DNA from: Pogostemon cablin
Taxonomy: Eukaryota; Streptophyta; Magnoliopsida; Lamiales; Lamiaceae
Assembly: GCA_023678885.1 (NCBI GenBank)
Contig: CM042979.1
Location: 21,939,513-22,003,512 of the forward strand
Direction: 5' to 3'
Length of the DNA: 64,000 bases
This document shows positions 23,444-34,379 of this stretch, piece after piece. The notes under the pieces were generated by a model that worked only from the letters and a program-made list of their open reading frames with translations, had not been told where the DNA came from and made no database searches. The position numbers and the translations under genes were made by a program. Position 1 is the stretch's first letter. The number at the start of each line of letters is the position of its first letter.

Positions 23444-24830
23444 TGTCGGCGCTCGATCGTTTGGTTAACGTGACCCGTTAGGGTTCCATGTATTTCTAAC
23501 AAGCAGCGGAAGCAAGTAAACATGTAACGCATTACCTTTCACCAAGGGTTGATGTAGAGGTTGAATTCTCGCTGGCAGTCTGCGCAGTCCCACGAGAATA
23601 GCCATAAAGTCTTCTTCTGATGTTGGAATTAAGTGATCTTTGTGCTCAGACGATCCTCTCTTCGACGGCTTTCCATCAGTATATAATACATCAAAATCGA
23701 AGAACTGTACGATTTTATATGAATTTTGGAACATGACAAACTGCAGCAGCAAACGACCTTCCGGTCTTCTGCTGTATGTCCCAAGTCCGATCTCGACGTC
23801 GTGTGGGCGACGATCTACGAGACCTACTCAATCTGCTGTTCACTCTCTCTCTCGTATGTTAGGCGCAGAGTTAGGTTTAGAACAAACTGAGGTGACTTAT
23901 ATACATGGGCTACAGCAGGGACCAGGAGGAGAAATTGGGTTGGGCCTCCATTCGGCTTAAGTATTCAAGCTTAGCCCAAAGCTTATACTTAAGTCCAATA
24001 ATAATAATATATTCCACTAAAATATTATTACTGCACTACCGTACCAATCCCAAAATTACGTTTTGGGCTCCTTCTTATTATGAGCCCGTTAGTCTCCCCA
24101 TGTTTAAGATATACAATGTCCATTAATTAATTTAAGTTAATGACAACTCAATTAATTAATATCTCATCCAAGAGTAGTACCACTCAACCTCATTATCATG
24201 CCGGAATAAATTCCACCTGCAGGGTTTACATGATAATCCTTATGAGCTCCTCAAGGGGACATCATCAACCTATGACGGACACGGATTCCTTCTACAATCA
24301 ACAGCACACCATAGAGACAGCACTACTTCCCAACTCATCGAGTTTGTTGATTTAATTACATGTAAATCTCACCCATTGATGAATCAAAGAAATACATACT
24401 GCCCTACGTGTCGAGGTTATTGTATAGGGATTAAGAGCACGAACTTCCATAATAACTGAGATCAAGTTCTCCTATAAGTCAGTATAAGTCGAACGATCTC
24501 AAGCGGTCCTGCTCAATACACACAAGTGCACTAATGTGATTCTATAGCCAAGACAAGCTAATACCAAACCACACTACAACCATCCCGATAGAGAGTCCCC
24601 GTCTATCTCAGTTGTGAGCATCTGTTTATACTTTATAAGGAAACCGATAATATGATCTTCCGCGTGTTGTTGCACAACATATTATCTACAATATAAAGTA
24701 AGTGGACTATTGCATCGAACATATAAATAAATTATAAGATGCAATCATTTGATCATATGATTCTCATTTCAAATTAATTGTTATAATATTGTTCATACAA
24801 AAAGCTAGACTTTTAGTATACAATCCAACA
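23444..24830 (-). repeat. 5' LTR of the A2 element
   Basis: Same length as the 3' LTR; minus-strand start TGTTGGATTG at 24830. The terminal triplet at 23444 gives GCCGACA instead of GCCAACA, a single transition in the LTR end. TGGGCY words and the TATATAAGTCA box are retained. Confidence 0.93.
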
Positions 24831-24835
24831 AAGAC

Positions 24836-25853
24836 CGCATTTCTCAATGGAGAATTAGAAGAAGAGATCTACATGCAACAGCCTGTAGGATTTATTCTTT
24901 GAGGTCGAGAGGATAAAATTTATAGATTATAGAAGTCGTTCTATAGACTCAAATAATCATCCAGACAGTGGTATTTGAGATTTCACACTACGGTCATCTC
25001 ATAAGACCACTGTGTTTACGTTAAACGATCCAATGGTTGTTTTGTGATTCTATCCTTTTATTTGGATGACATACTACTAGCTGAAAATAACAAAGAGTAT
25101 CTTGAAACTTTAAAAGGATGGTTGTCTTCAAAATTTGAAATGAAAGATATGGGTGATGCAGAGTACATACTTGGTGTGAAGATCTATAGGGATCGTTCAA
25201 AGAAGTTATTAGGTTTGTCTCAAGAGACTTATACCAAGAAACTTTTAGAACGATCCGAGATGGACACCTGTAAACCTAATGATACTCCTATTGTGAAAGA
25301 CGAATTATTGAGTCAGCAAATGTGTCCCAAGGCTCTAGATAAGAAGAATAAAAAGGCCGGAGTACCATATGCCAATGTGATTGACTGCATATTATTCTTT
25401 TTGTTATCATTGAATGGGTATACAGACGTTGACTGGAGTGGTGATTTAGATAAACGGAAATCAACTCCCGATTATGTCTTCTTGCTCAATGATGGAGCAA
25501 TCTCATGGTGTAATAAGAAACAGACTTCATCTGCAGTTCAAAAGACTATTTGGTTGAGAAGATTCATGAAACATTTGGAGGTCTCAAACACTCCTGTGGG
25601 AGCTGTTTTAATTAATTGTGATAATCAGGCGGTTATTGCTTACACAAAAGACCCCAAATATCATGAAGAGACCAAACACATTGACACGAAGTTCAATTTT
25701 GTTAGAGATATTATAGATAAGAAGAAAGTGATTCTTACTTATATTTCTACTCGTTTGATGTTAGCAGATCCTTTTACTAAACCAATTCCTAGAGATGTAT
25801 ACATAGTACATGTAAGGGATTGGGTTTGCAAAGGATTTAAAACGATGAATTGA
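24836..25853 (+). pseudogene. Copia reverse transcriptase C-terminal half and RNase H of the outer element
   Basis: The RT resumes with TAFLNGELEEEIYMQQPVGF. A short gap with frameshifts follows, then the open frame 25044-25853. That frame has the intact catalytic box YLDDILLAENN near residue 6 and then FEMKDMGDAEYILGVKIYRD. RNase H is recognisable from YTDVDWSGDLDKRKSTPDYVFLLNDGAI in structure (about residues 133-160), but the block that usually carries the catalytic Glu (STMEAEF) is deleted between SSAVQ and KTIWLRR. The end keeps KHIDTKFNFVRDII and ADPFTKPI. The frame is long and relatively well kept compared with upstream parts. Confidence 0.88.
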
Positions 25854-26813
25854 ATATGTTTATGTATGTTAATGGAATAGTTAATGGTTTAACTATATAC
25901 ATGTTTTATATATTATATGTGATGGTTCATATATAATAGTATGTCGGCAAGTTATGATTGGCTCTCTCATACGAGCAATTGCTTCTGGATCAGTGGGAGC
26001 TCAGAGATGAGATTACGATAGTAATGTAATTGGGATAGATTTCGCCACGAATCTAATCCAACTTGTTGTAAAGCTAAATCGACAGAGATCCTATACCTTG
26101 GAGGGAGGATACTGAGTTAAGTGTATGGGACACACTTGAACTCTGATTTATACGATGTCTAAATTAAATGAAATACGACATACGCTTTCTTGGAAGGAAG
26201 TTAAAGACATTGTAACATGTGTTTTAGGAAAACGACATGTGCCAAATTGACCCCAACAGGATTGAGAAAATAATCCCTATTTTCTCAACAGTATGAGTCC
26301 TTATCTATTGGTTACCCTTATGACTTTCTACTATATTCTAAGTCTTTACTTTGGTGTTGCTACTTTAGCATGCTACCAAAAGAGCTATGGTTAATAACGG
26401 TGATGCGGTACATGTCTAGGAAAGCAGCTATAGTGGGAGATTGTAGATACTTAGTGAGATGGGAAGAACGTCTTAATTTAACATATACTATTGTGATTCA
26501 TTGACTAGTCAATCAAGCAGGGTCTTGATTATGAATACATAGTTATTTTTGCAAAAGGGTTGAATATGCTCTGACAAATTCAGGGATTGAAAAAGAGATA
26601 TGTCAACTTATGTTAAATGTTCAAGAGTTCTGGGGTATAGCGAGCTTGTTGAGTTTCATTGATAAACTGGTTGAGTTGCTATATATCTCTAACAAGTGTA
26701 TAGCGATTAAAACTCATATCTCGTGGGTCACACGATGTATTAATCTGTACGAGAATATGATTCATGAAGAAAATGAGTCAGACAACTTTTTGACTTCATA
26801 TGTGAGTGGCAGA
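25854..26813 (+). other. 3' untranslated region of the outer copia element
   Basis: About 960 bp between the end of RNase H and the 3' LTR. It contains the repeated phrase GTGGGAG, a tract TGTGAGTGGCAGA just before the LTR that serves as polypurine-like primer, and no convincing ORF; the 70-codon frame at 26610-26822 runs into the LTR. Confidence 0.6.
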
Positions 26814-27333
26814 TGTAAATAACAATTTATTTATTATTTTATTTTCTACATAAGAAGTGTGGATAAGAGAGAAGGTGAGGGAGTTAATAATACGTTTTAT
26901 ATAACTTCCATCTTTTAGGAATAAACTAACTGCATGGCAGTTGTCCAAAAGAGAGATGCGTGTTACAGAATACGTTTGAGTATTCACAACGTAAGAGAAG
27001 AAAAGACAGAACGTAGAAACGCTTAAGCGCAAAGCGCAGATACGTTCATACGCTTAAGAGTGCAGAACGCAAGAGTGCGTTTTTCTCTCTCTCGATTTCT
27101 CTCCCAAAATCAAAACACAAATCCAGTCATCATATACTGCAGATTAATATCGTGAAACACAATCTACAACCCCGTGTTGTATGGTTTGATCCAGAGATCA
27201 CGGTTTACACGTGAGTACCAACCGGTTCGTTCGTTCTTACTTCCGCTGCAACACAATCCTACGGTGAGAGGTAAGAGATTCCTCTCTGTGCATGTGTAGG
27301 GTTCGTGTGTTTATGAACGTGAGTTTTCCAACA
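26814..27333 (+). repeat. 3' LTR of the outer copia element
   Basis: Begins TGTAAATAACAA, ends TTTTCCAACA and is followed by TTATT. It aligns over its whole length with 11081-11605. Confidence 0.92.
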
Positions 27334-27360
27334 TTATTATTATTATTTTATAATATAATA

Positions 27361-27576
27361 TACTCTGTCCATTCCGTGATTTTTGTTACATTTATTGTTT
27401 GCATTGAGATTAAAAAATATAATATTTTAATATATAATGAGTAATTGTATTAGTATTCTGTGTGAGCCTCATAGGAATATATTGATTGTTGTGTGTGGAC
27501 CCGCAGCTACTAAAAAGGAAAATATTACAATATTTATGGGACGTCTTAATTTACACCTTTGTGGACAGAGGAAGTA
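27361..27576. mobile_element. Stowaway-like MITE
   Basis: Left end TACTCTGTCCATTC and right end GTGGACAGAGGAAGTA are inverted and resemble the CTCCCTCCGTCC termini of plant Tc1/mariner Stowaway elements with TA flanks. It has no coding capacity. Confidence 0.5.
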
Positions 27577-27755
27577 AACGATTATAAGTACAAACCATTC
27601 ATTTGATATTCCTTGAATTGTATGTGAGTCTCATCTACTAAAAAAGGAAATGTTACAATATTTATGGAATACTCTAATTAATAAAATGTTACGACATTTG
27701 TGGACGAAGGGAGCAAACGATTATAGGTACAAACCATTCATTTGATACTCCTCGA
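27508..27755. repeat. Tandem duplication, about 130-140 bp unit
   Basis: Each unit runs from CTACTAAAAA through TTACAATATTTATGG and AAACGATTATA to ACAAACCATTCATTTGATA. The duplication includes the right end of the MITE and its flank. Confidence 0.7.
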
Positions 27756-27920
27756 GGTAGTTAACTATTTTAACCTCTTATTTCTCATACTCCATTTTAT
27801 AAAATTGAAGTTATATAAATTAAGGGAGAATACCTACAAGAATGGAGTGAACACGAAAGTCCTTATATATATACATTGCATAAATTACCATGAGGATATT
27901 CTGCGCGAAAATTAAGCAAA

Positions 27921-28001
<81 letters not shown>
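27921..28001. repeat. (ATT)n microsatellite, about 27 units
   Basis: Uninterrupted ATT trinucleotide run. Confidence 0.95.
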
Positions 28002-28098
28002 TGCTAATACAACAATCATCATAAGAATATGTTGCCACAAAGCTATTCGTATTTTGTTAACAAATTTAGAATTCTACTAGAATTATATTACGTGTTAT

Positions 28099-28328
28099 AT
28101 ACTTTCTCGATCTCGCATTAACGTTTACGTTCGCCTTTTGAACATAGATTAAGAGATATAATACTTTAATGTGTAGTGAGCTGAGAGAAATAATATTCAA
28201 TATGAAGTGGGTAGTTTTATTAGTGTTGATTTTGTTTGGGCCAAACTTGATAGAAAAAAAAATGTAAACCTTAACTTGGGACAAACAAATATGAAAAATA
28301 TAAATCTTAACGTGAGACGGAGGGATTA
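28099..28328. mobile_element. Second Stowaway-like MITE, decayed
   Basis: Left end TACTTTCTCGATCTCGCATT and the inverse of the right end (TTAACGTGAGACGGAGGGAT) share the CTCCGTCTCACGTTAA-type terminus. TA-rich flanks; the interior is AT-rich and non-coding. Confidence 0.5.
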
Positions 28329-28491
28329 ACCATTAATTGTTATTTAAAACTTGCATGTTGTGATATGAAGTATATTTTTATAATATAATGATATCGAATA
28401 TGATTCAATAATACAACTTATCTCTAGAATTTGAAATTAAAAACTTGAATAATGCTTTCTACATCCGATCGTCGCTATTTTCACCTAAACT

Positions 28492-30137
28492 TTTGATATT
28501 TTACTTTTTATTTTTATATTATTTGTCCGTTTATTGTAGATTTGGTTGTGTATTTTGTTCATATTGAGATAATTTGTATTGAGATGAAAATATGTGAAAA
28601 TGAACATAAATGTGTGTAAAACACATGGAAAACGAAGCAAAATAGAGTCGGGAGCCAAAACGAAGAAGGAAATACAAGCTTTGTCGCAATTCGACACGGG
28701 CTCAGAGCTCAAGTTGAACTCAGATGCCTGGCACGTGTCAAGTTGTGCAATTCGCCCATTAGACGTTGACTGCGGCAATCAAAAATATGAACTTGGCCTC
28801 CCCTACTAGTCGACCTGTGCAACATGCGTCAAGCTCCGTCATGCTGAGAAGGACTGCCCAGAAATGTGTTGGAACTCGACTTGAGTTCCTGAGCTCAAGT
28901 CGAGTTTGGTCACTTTTTGGCCACACATTTGAGCGAAGATTCTAGAAGATTCCCCAATTATAATATACAATTGGCGTGCTCATTACGGGAGTTTACGAAT
29001 TATGGAGCCAAAATACACATTGGAAACCACAATTCTCACACACATCCTCTCCATTCATTTCCATCTCAAATCCATCCATTTCTCCATCAATTTCCATCAA
29101 ATTTTCACAATTTAATCCATAAATCTTTCACCCATCCTAAATCTAAGAAGGAGAACATTAATTGATGAGGAATTGGGTATATGATAGAAGAAGAGGAGCT
29201 CTAACATTCAAGGGAAGTAATTCATATTCTATTTTGCACTTTTCTTTTTATTTGGCTCAAACGAAGTATTGAAAGGATTTTAATAAATTGATGATGCAAA
29301 TTGTAGGCTAGTCTCTTAGTGAGACTAGTTATCATATTGGTTAGGGATTTTTAGGTTTGTGAACATTGTTTTGATGAATTGATTAGATTGAATTATTTTC
29401 TGTTGTGAATGCATATTCTCATTTCATATATTGAATTGTGTGGTTAATTTGTCATTATATGCTAGTTGGAGTGTAAACTCAATTATGTGTTATGGTTAAT
29501 TAATTGAATCATTTCATTGTATGGATTGATTCTATTATAAGTATGACTTGAGTTTATAAATATCAGTGCATGCTTAGAACCTCATAATAGAACACTAGGA
29601 AGAGTTGCTCGTAAAACGGAAATTGGACTTAGTGAAAGAACCTTCATATAGGATCTTAGTACCTCGAAAGGGAATAGTAATAATAGAAAGACACTCTTAG
29701 AAGCCTTTTTGAGATTACATTTGTAGTCTACATCTATGTTGTGTCTTGTAAAAGAGTACTTAGTGGAATATGTGAGTGCCTTTAGTACCCAATCCTTGAT
29801 ATTCATCATTGCATGTTTATAAGACTAGAACGACCCATTTCTATAGAGTAACTAGTATTATTACCTTCTTAGATTGATCAACCTTCACCTATCCATCCAT
29901 TCTGCTTGCTACTTGTTGGTTTCTATTGTCTTTTTACTTGCTTGTTAGTTGATCATAATTTGTAGTGTAATTCAGTTAATCAATCAAATCTTTATCGATC
30001 TTCCTTATAAAGCCAAACTTGTTAAAGGAACAGATATATCATCATTCTCCTGTGGATTCGATATTTTATTACTTGGTCACCGACTTTACACAACAATGGA
30101 GTACACTTGCTCTATTCATTAGGGAAAATACTGATCA
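28492..30137 (+). repeat. Athila-type 5' LTR (plus strand)
   Basis: The segment ends CTGATCA at 30137, directly before a tRNA-Asp-type PBS, and begins near TGATATTTTAC. It contains a GC-rich block (28640-28910) with inverted words such as ACTCGACTTGAGTT and CTCAAGTCGAG, then an AT-rich R/U5 part. The final 100 bp (GATTCGATATTTTATTACTTG, ACAACAATGGAGTAC) resembles the ends of the other Athila LTRs here. The short frames inside are not genes. The left boundary is approximate. Confidence 0.65.
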
Positions 30138-30143
30138 AGTTTT

Positions 30144-30160
30144 TGGCACCGTTGTCGGAG
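30144..30160 (+). promoter_or_regulatory. Primer-binding site, tRNA-Asp type
   Basis: TGGCACCGTTGTCGGAG differs from the canonical Athila/Tat site TGGCGCCGTTGCCGGGG at three positions, all C-to-T or G-to-A transitions, as expected from decay of methylated cytosines. Confidence 0.8.
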
Positions 30161-30239
30161 AGAATTAAATTTGGTGTAACATGCTTGAGATTTGTTAGCT
30201 TAAATAAGGATATTTTCTTTTATTTTTGTTTGTTACTTG

Positions 30240-30809
30240 GTTTGTTTGGCTAATTGTGGATTTTTGTAGGTGTATCCACACCCGCTCAAAGGCACAAGTG
30301 GTTGAACCTATTGATTTGGAACTTGAGAAACTTTGAAATTGAGAAAAAGAGTTGAAAGGATGAATATTGTGAATAAAGATGGTCATGTAAGGGATGGAGA
30401 GCATGGATTGAGAAATGGACATCAATTGAATGATAATCCGATTAGTTTGAATTTAAATCCGGCAGTAGTGGCAATGTAACAACAGTTGCAAGAGTAACAA
30501 AATCAACACTTGCAAGGAGTTCGTAATCAAGGAATCCACAAGCACCTCCGGTACAAGAAAATCATCAACTTCAAGGGAATGGATTCAATGGGAATGACAT
30601 GAATATAAGATATTACTTCAAACCCCAGGTAGGAAATTATATGATAGGGTCTGGCCGCCCATTAAAGCTAATAATTTTGAATGATTGATCCAAATGGTGC
30701 AAGCAAACCAATTCGGAGGTCGTCTAATGGAAGATCCAAATTCTTATTTAACTCATTTAATAGAAATTGCCAACACTATTAAGATAAATGGAGTTAGTGA
30801 AGATGTTAT
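30240..30809 (+). pseudogene. Athila-type gag, 5' part, decayed
   Basis: The stretch near 30700-30800 aligns with the start of the gag at 54200: PNSYLTHLIEIANTIKINGV. It is interrupted after GVSEDV by the family-A element and continues at 38914 with IRMKLFSFSLRDRA. Upstream (30240-30690) the frame is broken by stops. Gag would be the capsid precursor. Confidence 0.65.
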
Positions 30810-32007
30810 TGTTGGATTGTATACTAAAAGTCTAGCTTTAGTATGAACAATGTCATAACAATATTTGAAATGAGAATTATTGATCAAATGATTGCATCTT
30901 ATAATTTATTTTATATGCATGATGCAATAGTCCAATTACTTTATACTGTAGATAATATGTTGTGCGACAACACGCGGAAGATCATATTATCGGTTTCCTT
31001 ATAAAGTATAAACAGATGCTCACAACTGAGATAGACGGGGACTCTCTATCGGTATGGTTGTAGTGTGGTTTGGTATTAGCTTGTCTTGGCTATAGAATCA
31101 CATTAGTGCACTTGTGTGTATTGAGCAGGACCGCCTGAGGTCGTTCTTCTTATACTGACTATATAGTAGAACTTGATCTCTGTTATTATGGAAGTTCGTG
31201 CTCTTAATCCCTATACAATAACCTCGACACGTAGGGCAGTATGTATTTCTTTGATTCATCAATGGGTGAGATTTATATGTATTAAATCAACAAACTCAGT
31301 GAGTTGGGAAGTAATGCTGTATCTATGGTGTGCTGTTGATTGTAGAAGGAATCCATGTCCGTCATAGGTTGATGATGTCCCCTTGAGGAGCTCATAAGGT
31401 TTATCATGTAAATCTTGCAAGTGGATTAATTTCCGGCATGATAAAAAGGTTGAGTGGTACTACTCTCGGATGAGATATTAATTAATTAGAGTTGTCAGTA
31501 ACTTAATTAATTAATGGACATTGAATATCTTAAACATGGGGAGACTATCGGGCTCATAATAAGAAGGAGCCCAGAACATAATTTGGGATTGGACGGGTAG
31601 TGCAATAATAATATTTTAGTGGACTATATTATTATTATTGGATTTAATTAAAAGCTTTGGGCTAAGCTTGGTTAATTAAATTCAATTGAGGCCCAGCCCA
31701 ATTTCTCCTCCTGGTCCCTGCTGTAGCCCAAGTATATAAGTCATCTCAGTTCCTGTTAACCCTAAGTCACTGCCTCTTTTGACATACGGTAGAAACAGAG
31801 AGCAGATTGAGAGAACTCTGGGGACTGTTGACCACCCAACACCAGAGTTGACTTTGGGACATACGGTAGAAGATCAGAGGTAGTTCTCTGCAGTTCATCC
31901 TCTACACCAACCCAGAAGTACGGTAAACAATTTTATTGCTTCCGCTGTTATTTGTTTGCCTATTTGACTAACGATCACGTTTGAGCCACAAGATCCAATT
32001 GCCAACA
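30810..32007 (+). repeat. 5' LTR of the A1 element
   Basis: Begins TGTTGGATTGTATACTAAAA, ends CCAATTGCCAACA. A promoter-like TATATAAG lies at 31733-31740, preceded by TGGGCTAAGC, GGCCCAGCCCA and TAGCCCA words. The 64-codon frame at 31173-31367 is an LTR frame found in every copy and not a supported gene. Confidence 0.95.
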
Positions 32008-32009
32008 AT

Positions 32010-32021
32010 TGGTATCAGAGC
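32010..32021 (+). promoter_or_regulatory. Primer-binding site of the A1 element
   Basis: TGGTATCAGAGC, a perfect initiator tRNA-Met complement, two bases after the LTR. Confidence 0.95.
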
Positions 32022-32239
32022 GTTGGTTTCGTGGTGAAACGTGAGACGTTAGATTGGGGTTGTTTGTGATTATATGATTAAGTGATTTGATCTGGTTATA
32101 ATCGCATGTTTTGTGCTTCTTGTGATTTAATTTTCACTTGATAGAAAGCATGTTTAAGGGTTTGTATTATTTGGGTTATTTATAAAAATTCCCTGTGTAC
32201 ATACTGCAACCCTAATATACATCTTTGGCTGTTTATTAT

Positions 32240-33190
32240 TAAATTCTTGTTCTTGGTTATCACAATACACACACGGCTGCATCGTGAGAAACTGAATTGC
32301 GGTAGTGGAAAAGAACGGTGTGACTGCCGGGTATTGGATGACTCACGGTTGGGGTCTGGTGGGAGCGATTGCACGATTGCAAGAAGAACGCGTGAAATCG
32401 AGAAGAAAGGAAGGCGCGATCTGGGCATCGTTGGACAGCTGCTGGCGCAAGTGTGTCTTGGTGATGTGTCGGATCGCCAAAGGCTGTCGCGACTGGCTGA
32501 GCAACTCACGACGGCGGGTCTGTTACCACTGCATCTGATCGATCACGGATGGGATATTGAGATCGCAGGCTGCTATTCCAGACGAAGCGGCGGTCAGCGG
32601 CGGCTGGAGGCGGCGGCTATCCCACGAGGCGGCGGCGTCAGAGATGGACTGGGTGGCGCTGGACTCTGTCGCGTCTCGCTAGTGAGACGCGATTAGCAGA
32701 CCCGGTCAGTCAGATCGGCGACTGTGGGTCGGTGGGAGTGTCGCTGACGGCTGCGCGACTGATGCGGCAGATCCCGTCCAGATCGGCCATCCAGAAGGCG
32801 GAGGCGCACGGCGTGAAGTCTGGCGAGGCGGCGCATGGCATCAGTGGTGCACGGCTGTGCCGGCGCTGTCAGATCGGCGGCTGGTTAGTCGCTGGCGTCG
32901 CTCGGATATAGGCGTCGGCGGAAATCTGCTACCGGGACTGGCGGACAAGGCATGGCCGTCGGTGGTCGCGGCGTGACGCCAGATGCAGTGGGCGGCGCTG
33001 GGGGTTGATGGCGGCCGCGCAGGATCGGCTTGCAGCGGTGGGCTGGCGGCAGCGATGTCGGTCGACGGCTGGCGGCTCGCGGTAGTTGGGCTGTTGGCGC
33101 GGCTCCGGCGGCTGACGGACTATCGCCGGAAGCAGCGGCGCCGGTGTCTTCCGGGCGTGTTGGCGGCTGGCAGGAGCTTTAGGGCAGAAT
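32240..33190 (+). other. GC-rich leader segment of the A1 element
   Basis: About 950 bp rich in CGGCGGC, GGCGGCG and CTGGCGG words, sharply different from the AT-rich surroundings and absent from the A2 leader. Frames of 149 codons (32247-32696) and 81 codons (32983-33228) are open but have low-complexity Arg/Gly-rich products without a known domain. A captured host fragment or an expanded GC array are both possible. Confidence 0.4.
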
Positions 33191-33620
33191 GGATATGGGC
33201 CTATGTTGTTGGGCTACTTTTGTTCTGATGTTGGGCTAGTTTAATTATTTGGGCCCAAATTTTTTAATTAATAGGATTTTGGGCTGCAGGGCCCTATTTT
33301 AATTAAGGAGTATTTGGGCTGTTGATTAAAGGGCCCAATTCAATTATTATATTAGAGGCTGCTCATTTTATTTAATTTGGTTTTGGGCCTGGGTTGTTTT
33401 ATTAATTCAACTAATTTTAGGGCCCAATTTTAATTAAATGGACTATGGGCTGCTGGGCTAATTAATTTTAATTAATTGTGGGTATTATGTTGGGCCTGAT
33501 TTAAATATTGGGCTAGACCTTAATGTAGAAATTGGCAGGTTAAATGGGCTTAATTATTTTATTAATTGGTTGCTCATTTTTTTTGCTAATAAATTTTGGG
33601 TCAGCTGGGCATATTTAATT
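33190..33620 (+). promoter_or_regulatory. Cluster of about 14 TGGGCY (site II-like) words
   Basis: TGGGCC, TGGGCT or their complements recur about every 30 bp in this AT-rich background, often as GGGCCCAAT. In plants TGGGCY (site II) is bound by TCP-type factors in promoters of growth-related genes. The same word is present several times in the LTRs. Regulatory use by the element is inference. Confidence 0.45.
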
Positions 33621-33879
33621 GATCCAACATTTTATACAATTAATTAATGATATATAACTGATTTAATTGTTTTAACTTGACAATTAATTGTTATATATGA
33701 AAGGCATGTTCTATGTGATTTATTTATTTAAATTGCTGTTAATAGAAGCATGTCTAAGTTGTATATTTTATTTATGAAATATTATATGCATGTTTAAAAC
33801 CCTTGGTGTTAAATAACTAAGTGGGAGAGGGGATTGGTAATAAATTCCCGCGGCCTCCATTATTGGTTTGTAAGTGATG

Positions 33880-34210
33880 TGAGTAAACTTGCGTGTTGGC
33901 ATAGGCCTTCCTCCCTAACGGATGAGTTTATTCACGGATCACTGGTACAGACTTCATAAATAATTATTGTTTGTAATGTGGCACATAAACTTGCGTGTTG
34001 GCATAGGCCTTCCTCCCTAACGGATGAGTTTGTGTGCGGTACACTGGTACAAACTTATAATTGATGATTGTAGGAAGCTACCCGAGCGCGTGTGTACTTC
34101 TCCAACTGTAAGGCACATAAGCTCGCGCAGTGGACTTGGGATCAAATAATGGTGTACACTTAGGTGTAAATAATTAGTATCCTCCCCAACGGAGTCACTG
34201 CTATTATTTG
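33880..34210 (+). promoter_or_regulatory. Conserved leader repeat region of family A (A1 copy)
   Basis: Two copies of AAACTTGCGTGTTGGCATAG followed by GCCTTCCTCCCTAACGGATG start near 33885 and 33987, 102 bp apart. A diverged third piece (GCTCGCGCAGTGG, TCCTCCCCAACGGAG) follows near 34110-34195. The same set is in the A2 element on the minus strand. Confidence 0.6.
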
Positions 34211-34379
34211 CATGGCTAAAGAGTAACCGACTATTAATTATTTTGTCATAAAGTTAGTTTGACAAATGAAATTAATGGGTAAAACCTTCTCTTGTAAATG
34301 TTCGGGTTTGTAAACGTCCACACTAACGTGGCTTGCAGACTCACGGTGCTTGAGATGTCGGTGAATTTTATTTTATATT

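Larger units (their letters stand above)
16571..24830 (-). mobile_element. Complete family-A copia-like element (subfamily A2), minus strand, non-autonomous
   Basis: Two LTRs of equal length (1387 bp; 16571-17957 and 23444-24830) flank a decayed internal region. The target duplication AAGAC occurs at 16566-16570 and 24831-24835. The PBS is at 23430-23441 on the minus strand. LTRs differ at roughly 14 positions by eye (about 1%). The internal region has a repetitive leader (20985-23429) and pol remnants (17958-20600) with many stops. The RT box reads YIDI instead of YxDD. It shares leader and pol remnants with the 30810-38913 element, so the defects are inherited and not private. Confidence 0.92.
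11081..27333 (+). mobile_element. Ty1/copia retrotransposon with two LTRs, itself carrying a nested element
   Basis: The element is bounded by LTRs 11081-11605 and 26814-27333 and flanked by TTATT on both sides (11076-11080 and 27334-27338). A PBS follows the 5' LTR. Domain order is gag, protease, integrase, reverse transcriptase, RNase H, which is the Ty1/copia order. Without the nested insert (16571-24830) the element is about 8.0 kb. The two LTRs differ by roughly 3% by eye plus one small indel, so it is older than the family-A insert inside it. Its coding region has stops, frameshifts and lost catalytic residues. Confidence 0.9.

Noticed and set aside
27921..28001. CRISPR-like or satellite interpretation of regular repeats
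   Set aside because: It is a plain trinucleotide microsatellite; no spacer-repeat architecture occurs anywhere in the window.
31173..31367. 64-codon frame repeated in every family-A LTR (also 38079-38273 and 4883-5077)
   Set aside because: Its recurrence follows from LTR identity; it is changed in the A2 LTRs and shows no coding signature.
32247..32696. 149-codon ORF in the A1 leader
   Set aside because: Low-complexity Gly/Arg-rich product in CGG-rich DNA, not present in A2. Kept only as a compositional observation.
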